21,562 nt of DNA from an uncultured Chitinophagaceae bacterium (GTDB lineage Bacteria; Bacteroidota; Bacteroidia; Chitinophagales; Chitinophagaceae): assembly GCA_946885665.1 (NCBI GenBank), contig CAMPGT010000032.1:1-21562 (forward strand), given 5' to 3'. Positions 15,089-21,562 of this stretch are shown piece after piece. The notes below the pieces were generated by a model. That model was not told where the DNA came from, did not search any database, and saw nothing but the letters and a program-made list of their open reading frames with translations. How positions within the stretch are numbered: the stretch's first letter is position 1; every line of letters starts with the position of its first letter. The position numbers were made by a program, and so were the translations under genes.

Positions 15089-15335
15089 ATTTAACGGACT
15101 AGTTAAGCAATTTCCAGACCATAGGAACTACGTGAATTATTCTCCATGGGTTTCAAGGGTCCTGAACAAATTGGTTACAGGCAGAATAAATCCCGGTTTT
15201 GAATTGAAGATTAAAGGGAGGGCGATTCTAAGGATAAGAGGAACAAAGGGAACGGCTAAATTAGCATTCAGTTAATGAAGGTCATAATAAAATCGCAAAA
15301 ATTTTATAAATTTCACCTTCAACCCCTACACTACC
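15089..15335. other. Divergent intergenic region between surface protein and cytochrome genes
   Basis: The 247 bp between two divergent starts is AT-rich with no supported ORF, hairpin terminator or RNA gene. It should hold both promoters; only the cytochrome side shows a recognisable box (15307-15314). Confidence 0.6.
15307..15314 (+). promoter_or_regulatory. Bacteroidota -7 box, cytochrome gene
   Basis: TAAATTTC matches TAnnTTTG at seven of eight positions (five of the six fixed bases) and lies 21 bp before the ATG, predicting a leader of roughly 18 nt. No clear -33 TTTG is seen. Confidence 0.4.
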
Positions 15336-16313
15336 ATGAAATTTTTAAAGATTCTTGGAATTATTATCGGCATATTTGTCGTGCTTCTCGCCGCTGCGGC
15401 AATCTATTTAAAAGGTTTTCTGCCCGACACGGGCGATCCACAGGACATAAAAGTAGAAATTACACCAGAGCGGGTCGAAAGAGGTAAGTACCTGGCCAAC
15501 CACGTAACGCTGTGTATTGATTGTCATAGCGAACGCGACTGGACCGTATTTGCGGGGCCGATGATTCCCGGAATAATCGGCGGCGGTGGCGAACGCTTTC
15601 CGCGCGAATTCGGTTTCCCCGGAACGTTCGTGTCGAAAAACATTACCCCCCATCATCTCGGCAACTGGACCGATGGTGAATTGCTTCGCGCCATCACCAC
15701 GGGCGTCAATAAACAAGGAGAGGCGCTTTTTCCCATTATGGGCTACCAGCGTTTCGGCAAGATGGATAAAGAAGACATTTACAGCATCATGGCCTATATA
15801 CGGTCGCTGCCTTCCGTTAACAAAGAGAATCCTGCCTCCGAGGCCGACTTCCCCGTTAATTTCCTGATCAATACGATGCCCGAAGCGGCACAGTTTACCC
15901 AAATGCCGGATAAAAACGACAAAGTAAAGTACGGAGCATATATCGCTAACGCCGCCGGCTGCATCGAATGTCACAGCCGAAACGAAAAAGGACAGCGGAT
16001 AGAGGGAACAGAATACGGCGGAGGATTTGAATTCGCGCAACCAACCGGCATAGCCCGCTCGGCAAATATTACTCCCGATAAGGAAACAGGCATTGGCACG
16101 TGGACGGAAGAGATGTTTGTAAATAAGTTCAAGGTATACGCCGACAGTTCCTATGTTCCCCGTAAGCTGAATCCGGGAGAGGTGAATACCCCCATGCCCT
16201 GGATGATGTATGCTGGCATGAAAACCGGTGATCTCGAAGCGCTGTTCGCTTACCTGCAAACAGTAAAGCCGATTAAAAACAAGGTGGTTCACTTCGAGAA
16301 GACCAAACTTTAA
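15336..16313 (+). CDS. Membrane-anchored diheme cytochrome c
   Basis: The 325-residue protein has an N-terminal membrane anchor (~5-24, ILGIIIGIFVVLLAAAAIYL) and two class I cytochrome c domains facing the periplasm. Heme c is attached at CIDCH (60-64) and CIECH (209-213). Likely distal methionine ligands are in PIMGYQRFGKM (133-143) and near MPWMMYAGM (287-295). NITPHHLGNWTDGEL and NITPDKETGIGTWTEEM repeat the same local motif (N-I-T-P then W-T), showing the two domains arose by duplication. It resembles the cytochrome subunits that accept electrons from periplasmic dehydrogenases, but no dehydrogenase is adjacent, so its partner is unknown. It is a single-gene unit. Confidence 0.88.
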   Translation: MKFLKILGIIIGIFVVLLAAAAIYLKGFLPDTGDPQDIKVEITPERVERGKYLANHVTLCIDCHSERDWTVFAGPMIPGIIGGGGERFPREFGFPGTFVSKNITPHHLGNWTDGELLRAITTGVNKQGEALFPIMGYQRFGKMDKEDIYSIMAYIRSLPSVNKENPASEADFPVNFLINTMPEAAQFTQMPDKNDKVKYGAYIANAAGCIECHSRNEKGQRIEGTEYGGGFEFAQPTGIARSANITPDKETGIGTWTEEMFVNKFKVYADSSYVPRKLNPGEVNTPMPWMMYAGMKTGDLEALFAYLQTVKPIKNKVVHFEKTKL

Positions 16314-16325
16314 TCTAAAAATTTT

Positions 16326-16353
16326 TTTGAAGAGGGGTTTGCAGCTATATTTG
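16326..16353 (+). promoter_or_regulatory. Bacteroidota promoter with long leader
   Basis: TTTG (16326-16329) and a perfect TAnnTTTG box, TATATTTG (16346-16353), are separated by 16 nt. Transcription would start near 16357, leaving a leader of about 109 nt before the lipoprotein-like gene. The spacer is a little shorter than the usual 19-21. Confidence 0.5.
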
Positions 16354-16465
16354 TGTTCATTCCCCTTTTCAATAATTCCCTATATCCACTTCGCTGAACC
16401 TTCCGGTATTCATGATCCTTTCGTTTTGTTGATTTCTACCCTTCGTAATCAACTTTTACAGGAAC

Positions 16466-17110
16466 ATGAAAAAGAGTATCATTATTTTCCTCTTATGCGG
16501 CATTTCTGCAATGCAATGCAAAAAGGAGCAGGCAGAAGTTGCGCCTAAAAGCGACAACCCTCAACTCCAAATTGATTTGGGTGAAGAGTTTATTAGCGAC
16601 GCGCAAAAAATTAATCACTCCGTTTATTCATTCGGCGGTATCCTCGGTCTCTATTACGGCTGTTCATCTGTTTTTAAAATCGATGACAATCAATCGTTAG
16701 AGATTACCATCGGTACAGCCATTACCAAAAATTCGGAAGTGCAGGATGCGGACCTGCTGCTGGCGATCCGGCCCGGCGAGCGAACCTTTGGCTCACTCGG
16801 CGCCTTCAGCAGCTACCCCGAAATGTATTCAGGCAAGGCGGAGATTTCGTTTACCGACAAAAAATCAAGAAGGTGGTGCACCACACGCATAACCGAAAAA
16901 CACATCAATGGCGACATTGAGGCGAACACAAAAGCGGAACAGCCTGATGGTAAATTTTTTATAGATGATGTGAACAGGACCGTCCTGGACAACGGCAACC
17001 CGGGATACCGCATCAAGGGCCACTTCGACTGCTTCCTGTATGAAGTGAACGGCAAGGCGAGAAAAAAAATAAAAGGCAACTTCAGGGGGGTGGTCAGCGT
17101 ATTTAAATAG
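16466..17110 (+). CDS. Hypothetical exported lipoprotein, 214 aa
   Basis: The N-terminus MKKSIIIFLLCGISAMQCKKEQ is a short signal peptide with a possible lipobox (SAMQC, Cys18), predicting an outer-membrane or periplasmic lipoprotein; the -1 Gln is atypical. The rest is beta-rich with no recognised family: LEITIGTAI, GKAEISFTDK and YRIKGHFDCFLYEVNGKARKK, ending in KGNFRGVVSVFK, which suggests a single beta-sandwich. Similar endings (a 'GHFDC...' strand followed by 'G.F...V') occur in uncharacterised Bacteroidota lipoproteins. It lies 22 bp before another exported hypothetical gene, possibly co-transcribed. Confidence 0.72.
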   Translation: MKKSIIIFLLCGISAMQCKKEQAEVAPKSDNPQLQIDLGEEFISDAQKINHSVYSFGGILGLYYGCSSVFKIDDNQSLEITIGTAITKNSEVQDADLLLAIRPGERTFGSLGAFSSYPEMYSGKAEISFTDKKSRRWCTTRITEKHINGDIEANTKAEQPDGKFFIDDVNRTVLDNGNPGYRIKGHFDCFLYEVNGKARKKIKGNFRGVVSVFK

Positions 17111-17120
17111 TACGGTTTCC

Positions 17121-17128
17121 TAACTTTG
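17121..17128 (+). promoter_or_regulatory. Perfect -7-like box at the start of the second exported gene
   Basis: TAACTTTG fully matches TAnnTTTG but ends 4 bp before the annotated ATG. If used, transcription starts at about 17132, giving a leaderless mRNA or initiation at the ATG at 17145. No -33 box is obvious. Confidence 0.35.
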
Positions 17129-17132
17129 AATC

Positions 17133-17657
17133 ATGCGTAACAGGATGGGTTTGATATTGCCTGTTCTATTGTGTCTTGCCACCGCAACACTAAAAGGACA
17201 GGGTAATTCAAGAGGCCTTACCGAACTCTATGCATACGTACATCACACCGACAGCCTTCTCGACAGATCGGAAAAAACTTTTTATCTCGAAAAGTTTTTA
17301 AAGGACGATTACAACTATCGCGAAACGTGGCACTACCTCACGAATGGCGACAAGGTGGTTTATTTTGAAATCGTTTACATTATTGATTCCATCGAATTTT
17401 CGGAGGTGTATTATCTCAAGCGCGGCAACCTCGTTTGCGCGGAGGAATATGAAAAAATTACTTACTCGTATTTCGAAGACAAGCTTAAATACGGCGGCAT
17501 TTATTACTTCGAAAGCTCAATGCCCTCGCATATCGTCACCCTCGGAAAACGATCCGATCCCATCGATTTTATCAATCCCGAAGATCTCGCGCTTTCGCGG
17601 TTTGAAAAACGATATGCAGAACTGAAAATGCATTTACCGATGCTGCTTCCTTATTGA
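17133..17657 (+). CDS. Hypothetical secreted protein, 174 aa
   Basis: A Sec signal peptide (MGLILPVLLCLATATLKGQ, from the fifth codon) precedes a ~150-residue domain rich in Tyr, Phe and acidic residues. Characteristic stretches are FYLEKFLKDDYNYRETWHYL, VVYFEIVYIIDS and KYGGIYYFES. The family is not recognised. The alternating beta/aromatic pattern suggests a small periplasmic beta-rich fold like that of lipoprotein-type binding proteins. Start at 17133 or 17145; the second keeps the full signal peptide. It lies 22 bp after another exported hypothetical gene and converges on the acetyltransferase gene with only 6 bp between stops. Confidence 0.7.
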   Translation: MRNRMGLILPVLLCLATATLKGQGNSRGLTELYAYVHHTDSLLDRSEKTFYLEKFLKDDYNYRETWHYLTNGDKVVYFEIVYIIDSIEFSEVYYLKRGNLVCAEEYEKITYSYFEDKLKYGGIYYFESSMPSHIVTLGKRSDPIDFINPEDLALSRFEKRYAELKMHLPMLLPY

Positions 17658-17663
17658 TCTTAT

Positions 17664-18113
17664 TTACACATCAATACTGCAGTTCATCCACTCATCATCT
17701 ATTTTCGCGTTGTATTTTTTGTAGAAACGAATAGCGGGTTCGTTCCAGTTCAACACCTGCCAGGTAATGCCGTGCAAATTTTTTTCTTTTGCTTCAACGA
17801 TGAGCCTGTCCATCAGCAGTTGCCCTATTTTTTTTCCGCGCCACTTTTCGGTCACTAATATATCCTCGAGATACATTCGTTGCCCTTTCCATGTTGAATA
17901 GCGAACGTAATACAATGCAAAGGCCACCACTTCCTCGTTGGCCTCTGCCACGAACGCCCAGAAAACCGGGTTGGAGCCGAAGCCGCTCTCCTCGAAATGA
18001 TCGGGCGTAACGGTCACCTCCTGCGGCGCCCTTTCGAACGTAGCCAATTCGCGAACAAGTGCCAGCATGCGCGGGCAGTCTTCTTTCACTGCTCTCCTGA
18101 TTGTAATTTCCAT
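17664..18113 (-). CDS. GNAT acetyltransferase, spermidine/spermine N1-acetyltransferase-like
   Basis: This ~149-residue enzyme transfers acetyl from acetyl-CoA to an amine. The acetyl-CoA loop is KWRGKKIGQLL, and the C-terminal WQVLNWNEPAIRFYKKYNA is the GNAT motif B. From memory it follows the animal SSAT (SAT1) layout closely: ITIRRAVKEDC at the start, LVRELATFE, ALYYVRYSTWKGQRMYLED and NWNEPAIRFYKKYNA. That makes polyamines or other diamines/thialysine likely substrates. The start at 18113 (MEITIRRA) aligns with the family; an upstream ATG at 18131 would add six residues. A near -7 box, TAGATTCG (minus strand, 18120-18127), lies just upstream. It is divergent from the small charged-protein gene. 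Confidence 0.82.
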   Translation of the reverse strand: MEITIRRAVKEDCPRMLALVRELATFERAPQEVTVTPDHFEESGFGSNPVFWAFVAEANEEVVAFALYYVRYSTWKGQRMYLEDILVTEKWRGKKIGQLLMDRLIVEAKEKNLHGITWQVLNWNEPAIRFYKKYNAKIDDEWMNCSIDV

Positions 18114-18159
18114 GGCCGGCGAATCTATCATTTATTTTAATAACGGCTGCGTGGCATAA

Positions 18160-18167
18160 TATTTTTG
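18160..18167 (+). promoter_or_regulatory. Perfect -7-like box, small charged-protein gene
   Basis: TATTTTTG fits TAnnTTTG exactly. It predicts transcription starting near 18171, i.e. a leaderless start at the ATG at 18175 or a ~19-nt leader to the ATG at 18190. Confidence 0.4.
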
Positions 18168-18174
18168 TTCGGTG

Positions 18175-18381
18175 ATGCAAATCACGGTTATGGATACCAA
18201 ACAAGAAAATAAAGAAGGAAGAGAAGATTATCCTTCGAACAGGGATCAACAGGGAAACGACAAGGCTCCCGGTGAAGGAATTGGTAAAGCCGAAAAAGTT
18301 ACCAACGACGACCTGAAGGGTAAAAAGGTGGACAGGAACACCACGAGCGATAAAGATGAACCGCTTGAACGCGGCACATAA
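18175..18381 (+). CDS. Small, highly charged, disordered protein, ~68 aa
   Basis: The product is hydrophilic with no signal or membrane segment: many K, E, D, N, G and Q (KQENKEGREDYPSNRDQQGN, then GKAEKVTNDDLKGKKVDR). It contains no hydrophobic core and is probably disordered. Such small charged proteins are frequent in Chitinophagaceae and resemble stress- or desiccation-induced hydrophilins in composition, but no specific family is recognised. The start may be 18190 (MDTKQENK), which fits the promoter box better. It converges on hutH with 21 bp between stops. Confidence 0.6.
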   Translation: MQITVMDTKQENKEGREDYPSNRDQQGNDKAPGEGIGKAEKVTNDDLKGKKVDRNTTSDKDEPLERGT

Positions 18382-18402
18382 GCTGGTTTAAGCGCAACGG
18401 CT

Positions 18403-19968
18403 TCAATAATGAAAGATGTCATCAAAGCCCTCATTCAGCGCTTCGTGTGTGCTTGAGGCAAAGGTATTACAGTCATGGACAAACGAAAAATTGCGGATGA
18501 GTTGCGTTGTTTCCTGAATATCGTCCGCAAAAATCCTATCCTCCCTGGCAAACGACACTTTTCTCCTCACCAACTCGTGTGCGAACTCCAAAATGCTGCT
18601 GCTCTTCAGCGGTCTCCTGAACTCGATTGCCTGGCAGGCGGTAAGCAGCTCTATGCCGAGAATGTATTCGAGGTTATCCAGCACGCGATTTACCTTTCTT
18701 GCGCTGATGCTGCCCATGCTTACATGATCTTCCTGGCCCAGCGAGGTGGGAATGCTGTCGGCGCTTGCCGGAAAGCACAGCGTTTTATTTTCGGTGACGA
18801 GCGCCGCCGTAGCGTATTGCGGTATCATGAACCCGCTGTTCAATCCAACGTCACTCATCAGCAGCAGCGGCAATCCCCACTTTCCTTCGAGCAGCAGGTA
18901 GCATCTTCTGTCGGAAATATTGCCTGTCTCGGCTGCTGCAAAGCAGGCATAGTCGAGCGGAAGGGCGAGCGGCTGGCCGTGAAAATTTCCGCCGCTTATT
19001 GTATCTGTCGATGAAAAAATGATGGGATTATCGGTTACCGCATTCAATTCAATTTCCACGAGGTCCTTCAGGTGAAGCCATGCGTTCCGCGAGGCGCCGT
19101 GTACCTGTGGCATGCAACGAAGCGAATAAGGGTCCTGCACCCTGCCGCAATCCACATGACTCTTCATGATCGCTGAATCTTTCAGTAATTTTTTAAGACG
19201 CTGTGCTACCAGCCGGCTTCCCTGGTAGGGCCGCAGCAAGTGAAGCCGCGCATCGAAAGGCGCCTGCGTGCCGGTGAGCGCCTCGAGCGTCATCGCACCG
19301 ATGATGTCGGCGGCTTCAAGGCAATTATGTAACCGCTGTACCGCCTTCACCGCGTAAGCAAGAATGAACTGCGTGCCGTTGATCAGCGCCAGGCCCTCCT
19401 TCGGGCCAAGCGCAACAGGCGCAAGGTTTTCCGTTTGCAGCATCTCCGCGCTGCTCATCCTTTTATCCTTATAGTACACTTCACCGAGCCCTACCAGTGG
19501 CAGAAAAAGATGCGCAAGCGGGGCGAGATCTCCTGAAGCCCCAACGGATCCCTTTTGCGGCACCACAGGGATGATGTCGTTTTCAATGTGCCAAAGGATG
19601 CGTTCGAGCGTGGATAGCTGAACGCCCGAATAGCCCTGCGCCAGCGCGTGCACCTTGGTGATGAGCATCAGCTTTGCAATGTCCGTTGGAACCGGCGCGC
19701 CAACTCCCACACTGTGGCTTTGCAGGATCTTGTATTGCAGTGTACGCGTATCTTCTTCAGAAATGCTGCTGTTGGCCAGCACGCCAAAACCAGTATTTAC
19801 GCCGTAAACGGTTCGCTGGCTATGTACGATGTCGTACACGCGTTGCTGGCTCGCTTTGATTTTATCGCGCGCCCCGGTCGAAAGGGTTCCTTTTATTTTA
19901 TTCTCTGCAAGCGCTATCGCCATGCCGGAAGTGAGATGGCCGGCGCCATAGTTGAAAATTGTGTTCAT
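18403..19968 (-). CDS. hutH: Histidine ammonia-lyase
   Basis: This 521-residue cytosolic enzyme deaminates L-histidine to urocanate, the first step of histidine catabolism. The self-processing MIO electrophile tripeptide is Ala144-Ser145-Gly146 in GSVGASGDLAP. The catalytic tyrosine is Tyr55 in VYGVNTGFG, and SHSVGVG (85-91) forms the substrate pocket. QDPYSLRCMPQVHGASRNA and the QEDHVSMGS stretch are present. The latter keeps the Glu of bacterial HALs; tyrosine and phenylalanine lyases have other residues there, favouring HAL. Length matches the family. hutU, hutI and formimidoyl-transfer genes are not adjacent, so the pathway is split. A -7 box sits 14 nt upstream of the predicted start of translation. 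It is divergent from a permease gene. Confidence 0.92.
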   Translation of the reverse strand: MNTIFNYGAGHLTSGMAIALAENKIKGTLSTGARDKIKASQQRVYDIVHSQRTVYGVNTGFGVLANSSISEEDTRTLQYKILQSHSVGVGAPVPTDIAKLMLITKVHALAQGYSGVQLSTLERILWHIENDIIPVVPQKGSVGASGDLAPLAHLFLPLVGLGEVYYKDKRMSSAEMLQTENLAPVALGPKEGLALINGTQFILAYAVKAVQRLHNCLEAADIIGAMTLEALTGTQAPFDARLHLLRPYQGSRLVAQRLKKLLKDSAIMKSHVDCGRVQDPYSLRCMPQVHGASRNAWLHLKDLVEIELNAVTDNPIIFSSTDTISGGNFHGQPLALPLDYACFAAAETGNISDRRCYLLLEGKWGLPLLLMSDVGLNSGFMIPQYATAALVTENKTLCFPASADSIPTSLGQEDHVSMGSISARKVNRVLDNLEYILGIELLTACQAIEFRRPLKSSSILEFAHELVRRKVSFAREDRIFADDIQETTQLIRNFSFVHDCNTFASSTHEALNEGFDDIFHY

Positions 19969-19985
19969 CGGTAAGTAGTCAGCGC

Positions 19986-19993
19986 CAAATTTA
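19986..19993 (-). promoter_or_regulatory. Perfect -7-like box of hutH
   Basis: Read on the minus strand, TAAATTTG fits TAnnTTTG exactly and predicts a leader of about 14 nt. No clear -33 element is seen. Confidence 0.5.
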
Positions 19994-20030
19994 AAGGGAA
20001 TTATTTTGAACTTTACGGGCCGGGCCGCTT

Positions 20031-20054
20031 TAACGTGTGAAAAAACAAACGTTA
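20031..20054. repeat. Inverted repeat in the hutH-permease promoter region
   Basis: TAACGT (20031-20036) and ACGTTA (20049-20054) are perfect 6-bp arms 12 bp apart. The right arm overlaps the permease -7 box, as an operator would. The arms are short, so chance is possible. Confidence 0.35.
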
Positions 20055-20060
20055 TATTTG
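20053..20060 (+). promoter_or_regulatory. Perfect -7-like box of the permease gene
   Basis: TATATTTG fits TAnnTTTG exactly, 20 bp before the ATG, predicting a ~17-nt leader. Confidence 0.5.
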
Positions 20061-20080
20061 GCGAATATTAACTGCAATCT

Positions 20081-21283
20081 ATGGAGCTTAAGACAGGCAC
20101 GTCTCTCTCGGTAATGATGTTTCTTGAATATTTCGTGTGGGGCGCATGGTATGTCACCATGGGCACGTATATGACCACTCACCTGCAATCGTCGGGCATC
20201 CAGATCGGCGCCGCCTACAGCGCTCTCGCCATTGCCACGATGATCTCTCCCTTTTTCGTGGGTATGATTGCCGACAGGTATTTTGCCGCGCAGAAGATGA
20301 TGGGTGTTTTGCACCTGGTGGGCGCCGTGTTGCTGTATTTGGCAACGACCATAGAGAACAATGCTGTTTTTTATTGGGTGATATTATTGTATTCGCTTTT
20401 ATACATGCCCACCATCGCATTGTCGAATACCGTTGCCTTTAACCAGATGAAGGATCCCGGCAAGCAGTTTCCGATGATCAGGGTGTTTGGAACGCTGGGC
20501 TGGATAATAGCCGGTTTGCTGATTGGTGAGTGGGGCATTGAAAAAACACAATACACGTTTGTGATGGCGGCCGCAGCTTCTGCCGTATTTGGTATTTTCA
20601 GCTTTTTTCTTCCCAATACACCGCCTGCGGCAAAGGCTGCTTCGCAGGCAAGTGTCGGCAAGGCGATAGGTACTGAGGCAATCGTTTTGTTCCGGAATAA
20701 GTCGTACCTCGTCTTCTTTATCGCCGCCATTCTCATTTGTATTCCGTTGTCTTTCTACTATGGGTTCGCGAATGTGTTTCTTGTTGAAATAGGCATGCAG
20801 GATGCTGCAGGTAAAATGATCCTCGGACAGGTTTCTGAAGGTGTTTTCATTCTTGCGATTCCTTTCCTGTTTTACCGGATCGGGGTGAAGAACATGCTGA
20901 TACTCGGCATGGCCGCGTGGGTGCTGCGGTATCTTGCCTTCGGCCATGGTGACGTGGGTCCGAATGAGTGGATGCTGTACGCGGGTATTGTGCTGCACGG
21001 CATTTGTTATGATTTCTTCTTTGTAACCGGTTATATGTACACGGAGAAGAAGGCAGGTGAGAAGATCAAGAACTCTGCACAGGGCTTGTTTACGTTTGCC
21101 ACTTACGGATTGGGTATGTTTATAGGCACCTGGATTTCCGGTTATGTGGTAGATAGCTATAAATCTGCCGGCCAGCACGACTGGCTCGGCATTTGGCTGG
21201 TGCCGGCGTACATTGCTGCTGTGGTGTTGGTGTTGTTTATTTTATTTTTTAGGGAGAAGAGAGAAGCGCGAAGGGAAGTGTGA
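20081..21283 (+). CDS. Nucleoside:H+ symporter-like MFS permease
   Basis: The 400-residue protein is a polytopic membrane transporter with about 12 hydrophobic segments and a cytoplasmic central loop (~180-205). The opening MFLEYFVWGAWYVTMGTYM and FFVGMIADRYFAAQKMM (the MFS loop 2-3 signature with D-R) are typical of the NupG/XapB nucleoside:H+ symporter family. SFYYGFANVFLVEIG and a late YTEKKAGEKIKNSAQGLF are also family-like. It probably imports nucleosides with protons across the inner membrane. Length is normal. It diverges from hutH across a 112-bp shared promoter region, suggesting nutrient-scavenging regulation, though the two substrates differ. Confidence 0.85.
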   Translation: MELKTGTSLSVMMFLEYFVWGAWYVTMGTYMTTHLQSSGIQIGAAYSALAIATMISPFFVGMIADRYFAAQKMMGVLHLVGAVLLYLATTIENNAVFYWVILLYSLLYMPTIALSNTVAFNQMKDPGKQFPMIRVFGTLGWIIAGLLIGEWGIEKTQYTFVMAAAASAVFGIFSFFLPNTPPAAKAASQASVGKAIGTEAIVLFRNKSYLVFFIAAILICIPLSFYYGFANVFLVEIGMQDAAGKMILGQVSEGVFILAIPFLFYRIGVKNMLILGMAAWVLRYLAFGHGDVGPNEWMLYAGIVLHGICYDFFFVTGYMYTEKKAGEKIKNSAQGLFTFATYGLGMFIGTWISGYVVDSYKSAGQHDWLGIWLVPAYIAAVVLVLFILFFREKREARREV

Positions 21284-21295
21284 ACATGAGAGTAT

Positions 21296-21334
21296 CCCCC
21301 GCTGGCGGGGGTGTTGCCAAAGCGACGGGGGTGG
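21296..21334. repeat. GC-rich REP-like hairpin element
   Basis: CCCCCG (21296-21301) pairs with CGGGGG (21306-21311) around a CTGG loop. A partial second copy of the right arm, GACGGGGGTGG (21324-21334), follows. The GC content contrasts with the AT-rich flanks, and there is no T-run. It sits after the permease stop, a typical REP position. Confidence 0.5.
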
Positions 21335-21376
21335 ACAATAGAAAATAAATAATAAAAAAATTTCCGCTCCCTGATT

Positions 21377-21562
21377 TTATTTCCCCAGCTTCATATCAGC
21401 AATAATCCCCCTGATCCTGTCATCCAGTTGCTTCTCCACAACCTCAAAATCACCCGCCTTTGCCAGCGAATCGTTCACGCTGAAATAGAACTTGATCTTC
21501 GGCTCCGTACCCGACGGCCTCGCAGAGATCTTCGACCCGTCGGCAAGAATAAATTGCAGCAC
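21377..21562 (-). CDS. Phosphoglucomutase/phosphomannomutase, C-terminal end (partial)
   Basis: The visible 61 codons continue past the right edge; the first in-window codon is GTG, most likely internal. The motif ISARPSGTEPKIKFYF is the phosphate-binding loop of domain 4 in alpha-D-phosphohexomutases. These interconvert hexose 1- and 6-phosphates in glycogen, nucleotide-sugar and cell-wall pathways. The catalytic phosphoserine and metal loop lie outside the window, so the exact sugar specificity cannot be given. The final ~30 residues form the closing helix. The stop lies 42 bp from the REP-like hairpin. Confidence 0.9.
   Translation of the reverse strand: MLQFILADGSKISARPSGTEPKIKFYFSVNDSLAKAGDFEVVEKQLDDRIRGIIADMKLGK

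Noticed and set aside
15408..16292. 294-codon minus-strand ORF
   Set aside because: It is antisense to the diheme cytochrome with its two CxxCH motifs.
20399..21178. 259-codon minus-strand ORF
   Set aside because: It is antisense to the permease and has the R/H-rich composition of a shadow of a hydrophobic gene.

Overview
The window reads as a chromosomal segment of a Bacteroidota bacterium, most likely in or near the Chitinophagaceae. Three signs point there. Two secreted proteins end in type IX secretion (T9SS) C-terminal sorting domains. Promoter-like boxes fit the Bacteroidota -7 consensus TAnnTTTG. Starts lack Shine-Dalgarno sequences and sit behind short A-rich leaders. I saw no rRNA, tRNA, CRISPR array, transposase or phage gene, and coding density is high. 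The longest gene-free stretch is about 250 bp (15089-15335).

Region 1-1450 holds the 5' part of a secreted protein with a galactose-binding-like fold (minus strand), a 75-residue hypothetical protein, and a 33-residue single-pass membrane peptide at 1162-1263. The peptide's ATG lies inside a hairpin and the gene ends at a strong terminator. Overlapping inverted repeats follow at 1350-1385, upstream of the next gene.

Region 1451-5828 is glycan-oriented and exported: a Tat-type GH109-like glycosidase (plus), a bidirectional terminator, a Tat-type Gfo/Idh/MocA oxidoreductase (minus) and a T9SS-sorted surface protein (minus).

Region 5976-9451 holds a hypothetical protein divergent from a PfkB-type phosphofructokinase, a UspA-like protein whose stop codon abuts the pfkB stop in a TGATCA palindrome, a secreted DUF4142 protein and a DinB-like metal-binding protein.

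Region 9489-15088 (minus) holds a creatininase-family amidohydrolase and a 1596-residue modular surface protein: alpha/beta-hydrolase (esterase-like) head, several FnIII domains, two copies of a 'WNN' module, a (DTIPGGDNPP)n linker and a T9SS tail.

Region 15336-18381 holds a membrane-anchored diheme cytochrome c, two closely spaced exported hypothetical proteins, a spermidine/spermine-acetyltransferase-like GNAT protein (minus) and a small charged protein.

Region 18403-21562 holds histidine ammonia-lyase (minus), divergent from a nucleoside:H+ symporter-like permease (plus), a GC-rich REP-like hairpin, and the C-terminal end of a phosphoglucomutase/phosphomannomutase (minus).

Most genes are single units alternating in strand, so this is ordinary housekeeping and glycan-scavenging chromosome rather than a defence or mobile island. 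The least explained signals are the structured leader and tiny membrane peptide at 1038-1313, the overlapping dyads at 1350-1385, and the duplicated module and linker of the giant surface protein.
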